A stretch of 64,000 nucleotides of DNA. It comes from Streptomyces sp. R44. Its GTDB lineage: Bacteria; Actinomycetota; Actinomycetes; Streptomycetales; Streptomycetaceae. Positions 63,325 to 64,000 of the stretch are shown here, piece by piece (the stretch's first letter is position 1; each line of letters starts with the position of its first letter). The stretch spans positions 248,001 through 312,000 of the forward strand of contig NZ_CP163444.1 of NCBI RefSeq assembly GCF_041053105.1, in the 5' to 3' direction. Under the pieces are notes generated by a model. It had not been told where the DNA came from. It searched no databases and saw nothing but the letters and a program-made list of their open reading frames with translations. The position numbers and the translations under genes were made by a program.

Positions 63325-64000
63325 TTATCCGTCCTTCCAGTTCGGAGTCGACTCCCGGCTGAGCCTGCGACTCATCAGGTCGATCATTGCGACGCCGATC
63401 ATCGCTTCGGAGCGGTGCGGATGGGTTTCGTAGTCACGGGCGAGGCGGCGGTGGTGCATGAGCCAGCCGAACGTCCGCTCGACGACCCAGCGCCGTGGGA
63501 TGACCTTGAACCCTTTCTGGCCCGGCTCGCGTTGGGTGATCTCGGCGTCGATGCCGAGGCAGGCGCCATGTTCGATGACCTTGGTGCGGTAGCTGGTGTC
63601 GGCCCACGCCTTGGTGACGCGCGGCTGGGCTGCGGCGATGCCGGAGAGCAGGCGGATGCCGCCGGCGTTGTCGGAGACGCTGGCCGCTGTGACCCAGACG
63701 GCCAGAAGGAGGCCGAGAGTGCCGACCCCGATGTGGCGCCTGCGGCCAGCGATCTTCTTGCCTGCGTCGATGCCCTGCCCCGAGGCCGGAACGTTGGCGG
63801 AGGTCTTGACGCTCTGCGCGTCCAGCACGCAAGCGGTCGGTTCGGCGTTGCGGTCCTCGGCCTCTCGGACCAAGCGGCGAGGAAGCCCGTTGAGCTGGTC
63901 GAAGACTCCGTCCTTCTGCCAGGCCGCAAAGTAGCCGTAGACCGTCTCCCACGGTGCGAAGTCGTGCGGCAGGTACCTCCACGGGATCCCGGTGCGGTCG
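63325..64000 (-). CDS. IS5-family transposase (partial, N-terminus beyond the window)
   Basis: At least 225 residues run in one open frame to the window edge. The protein has 'GIPWRYLPHDFAPWETVYGY', the first Asp in 'CVLDAQSVKTSANV', the second in 'KAWADTSYRTKVIEH', and Glu in 'RRWVVERTFGWLMHHRRLAR'. This DDE triad and spacing fit IS5-like transposases. It looks intact as far as visible, unlike the IS5 remnant at 32990. No terminal inverted repeat could be identified past the stop. Confidence 0.9.
   Translation of the reverse strand, partial: DRTGIPWRYLPHDFAPWETVYGYFAAWQKDGVFDQLNGLPRRLVREAEDRNAEPTACVLDAQSVKTSANVPASGQGIDAGKKIAGRRRHIGVGTLGLLLAVWVTAASVSDNAGGIRLLSGIAAAQPRVTKAWADTSYRTKVIEHGACLGIDAEITQREPGQKGFKVIPRRWVVERTFGWLMHHRRLARDYETHPHRSEAMIGVAMIDLMSRRLSRESTPNWKDG

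Overview
The window looks like chromosomal DNA of a Streptomyces-type actinomycete. Nearly every codon ends in G or C, several genes start with GTG or TTG, and the content is typical: a WhiB-family regulator, mycothiol-dependent formaldehyde dehydrogenase, a SpoIIE-type phosphatase, large secreted hydrolases and lanthipeptide genes. No tRNA, rRNA or CRISPR array was seen.

Region 1 (1-11.2 kb) is a choline / glycine betaine catabolic cluster. It holds a betaine-type ABC ATPase (partial), betaine aldehyde dehydrogenase, formyl-THF deformylase, a MetF-like reductase, a choline-dehydrogenase-type GMC oxidoreductase, an IclR regulator, a Rieske oxygenase (probable betaine demethylase), its ferredoxin reductase and Rieske ferredoxin, then an MBL-fold hydrolase and S-(hydroxymethyl)mycothiol dehydrogenase. 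Together they can take in betaine, make it from choline, demethylate it and handle the formaldehyde and one-carbon units released. A recurring 17-bp palindrome (GTTGCG-N5-CGCAAC) or its half sites lies in five promoter regions and is the probable IclR operator.

Region 2 (11.4-28.7 kb) is a mixed, decaying stretch: a HAD phosphatase, a two-component system whose kinase carries a 24-bp VNTR, a membrane-anchored alpha/beta hydrolase, MscL, a PAS-GAF-SpoIIE phosphatase, membrane proteins, a DUF1254 protein, a universal stress protein and an RpiR regulator. Between them lie remnants of a BBE-type oxidoreductase, an IS630 transposase, a luciferase-like oxidoreductase and two LuxR-type C-termini.

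Region 3 (28.8-45.1 kb) has an amino-acid-type ABC transporter operon ending in an M20 peptidase, an IS5 remnant, an SRPBCC protein, a secreted PI-PLC-like enzyme, a lone frameshifted gvpF/L gene, a WhiB-like gene, a 1407-residue secreted subtilase with a BNR-like C-terminal half and its divergent regulator, and a secreted phospholipase D-like protein.

Region 4 (45.5-53.4 kb) is the most interesting part: two lanthipeptide systems back to back. One is a LanM with a 67-residue precursor on the minus strand. The other is a LanL/LanKC-type lyase-kinase-cyclase with a 60-residue precursor on the plus strand. They flank a broken modB gene, and no dedicated transporter or leader protease is visible.

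Region 5 (53.7-64 kb) has a secreted PHB-depolymerase-type esterase, a two-subunit 3-oxoacid CoA-transferase, a 988-residue kinase-M23-aminotransferase fusion with its Lrp/AsnC regulator (both promoters share a long operator-like block), small hypothetical genes, a YciI-like gene and an IS5-family transposase running off the end.
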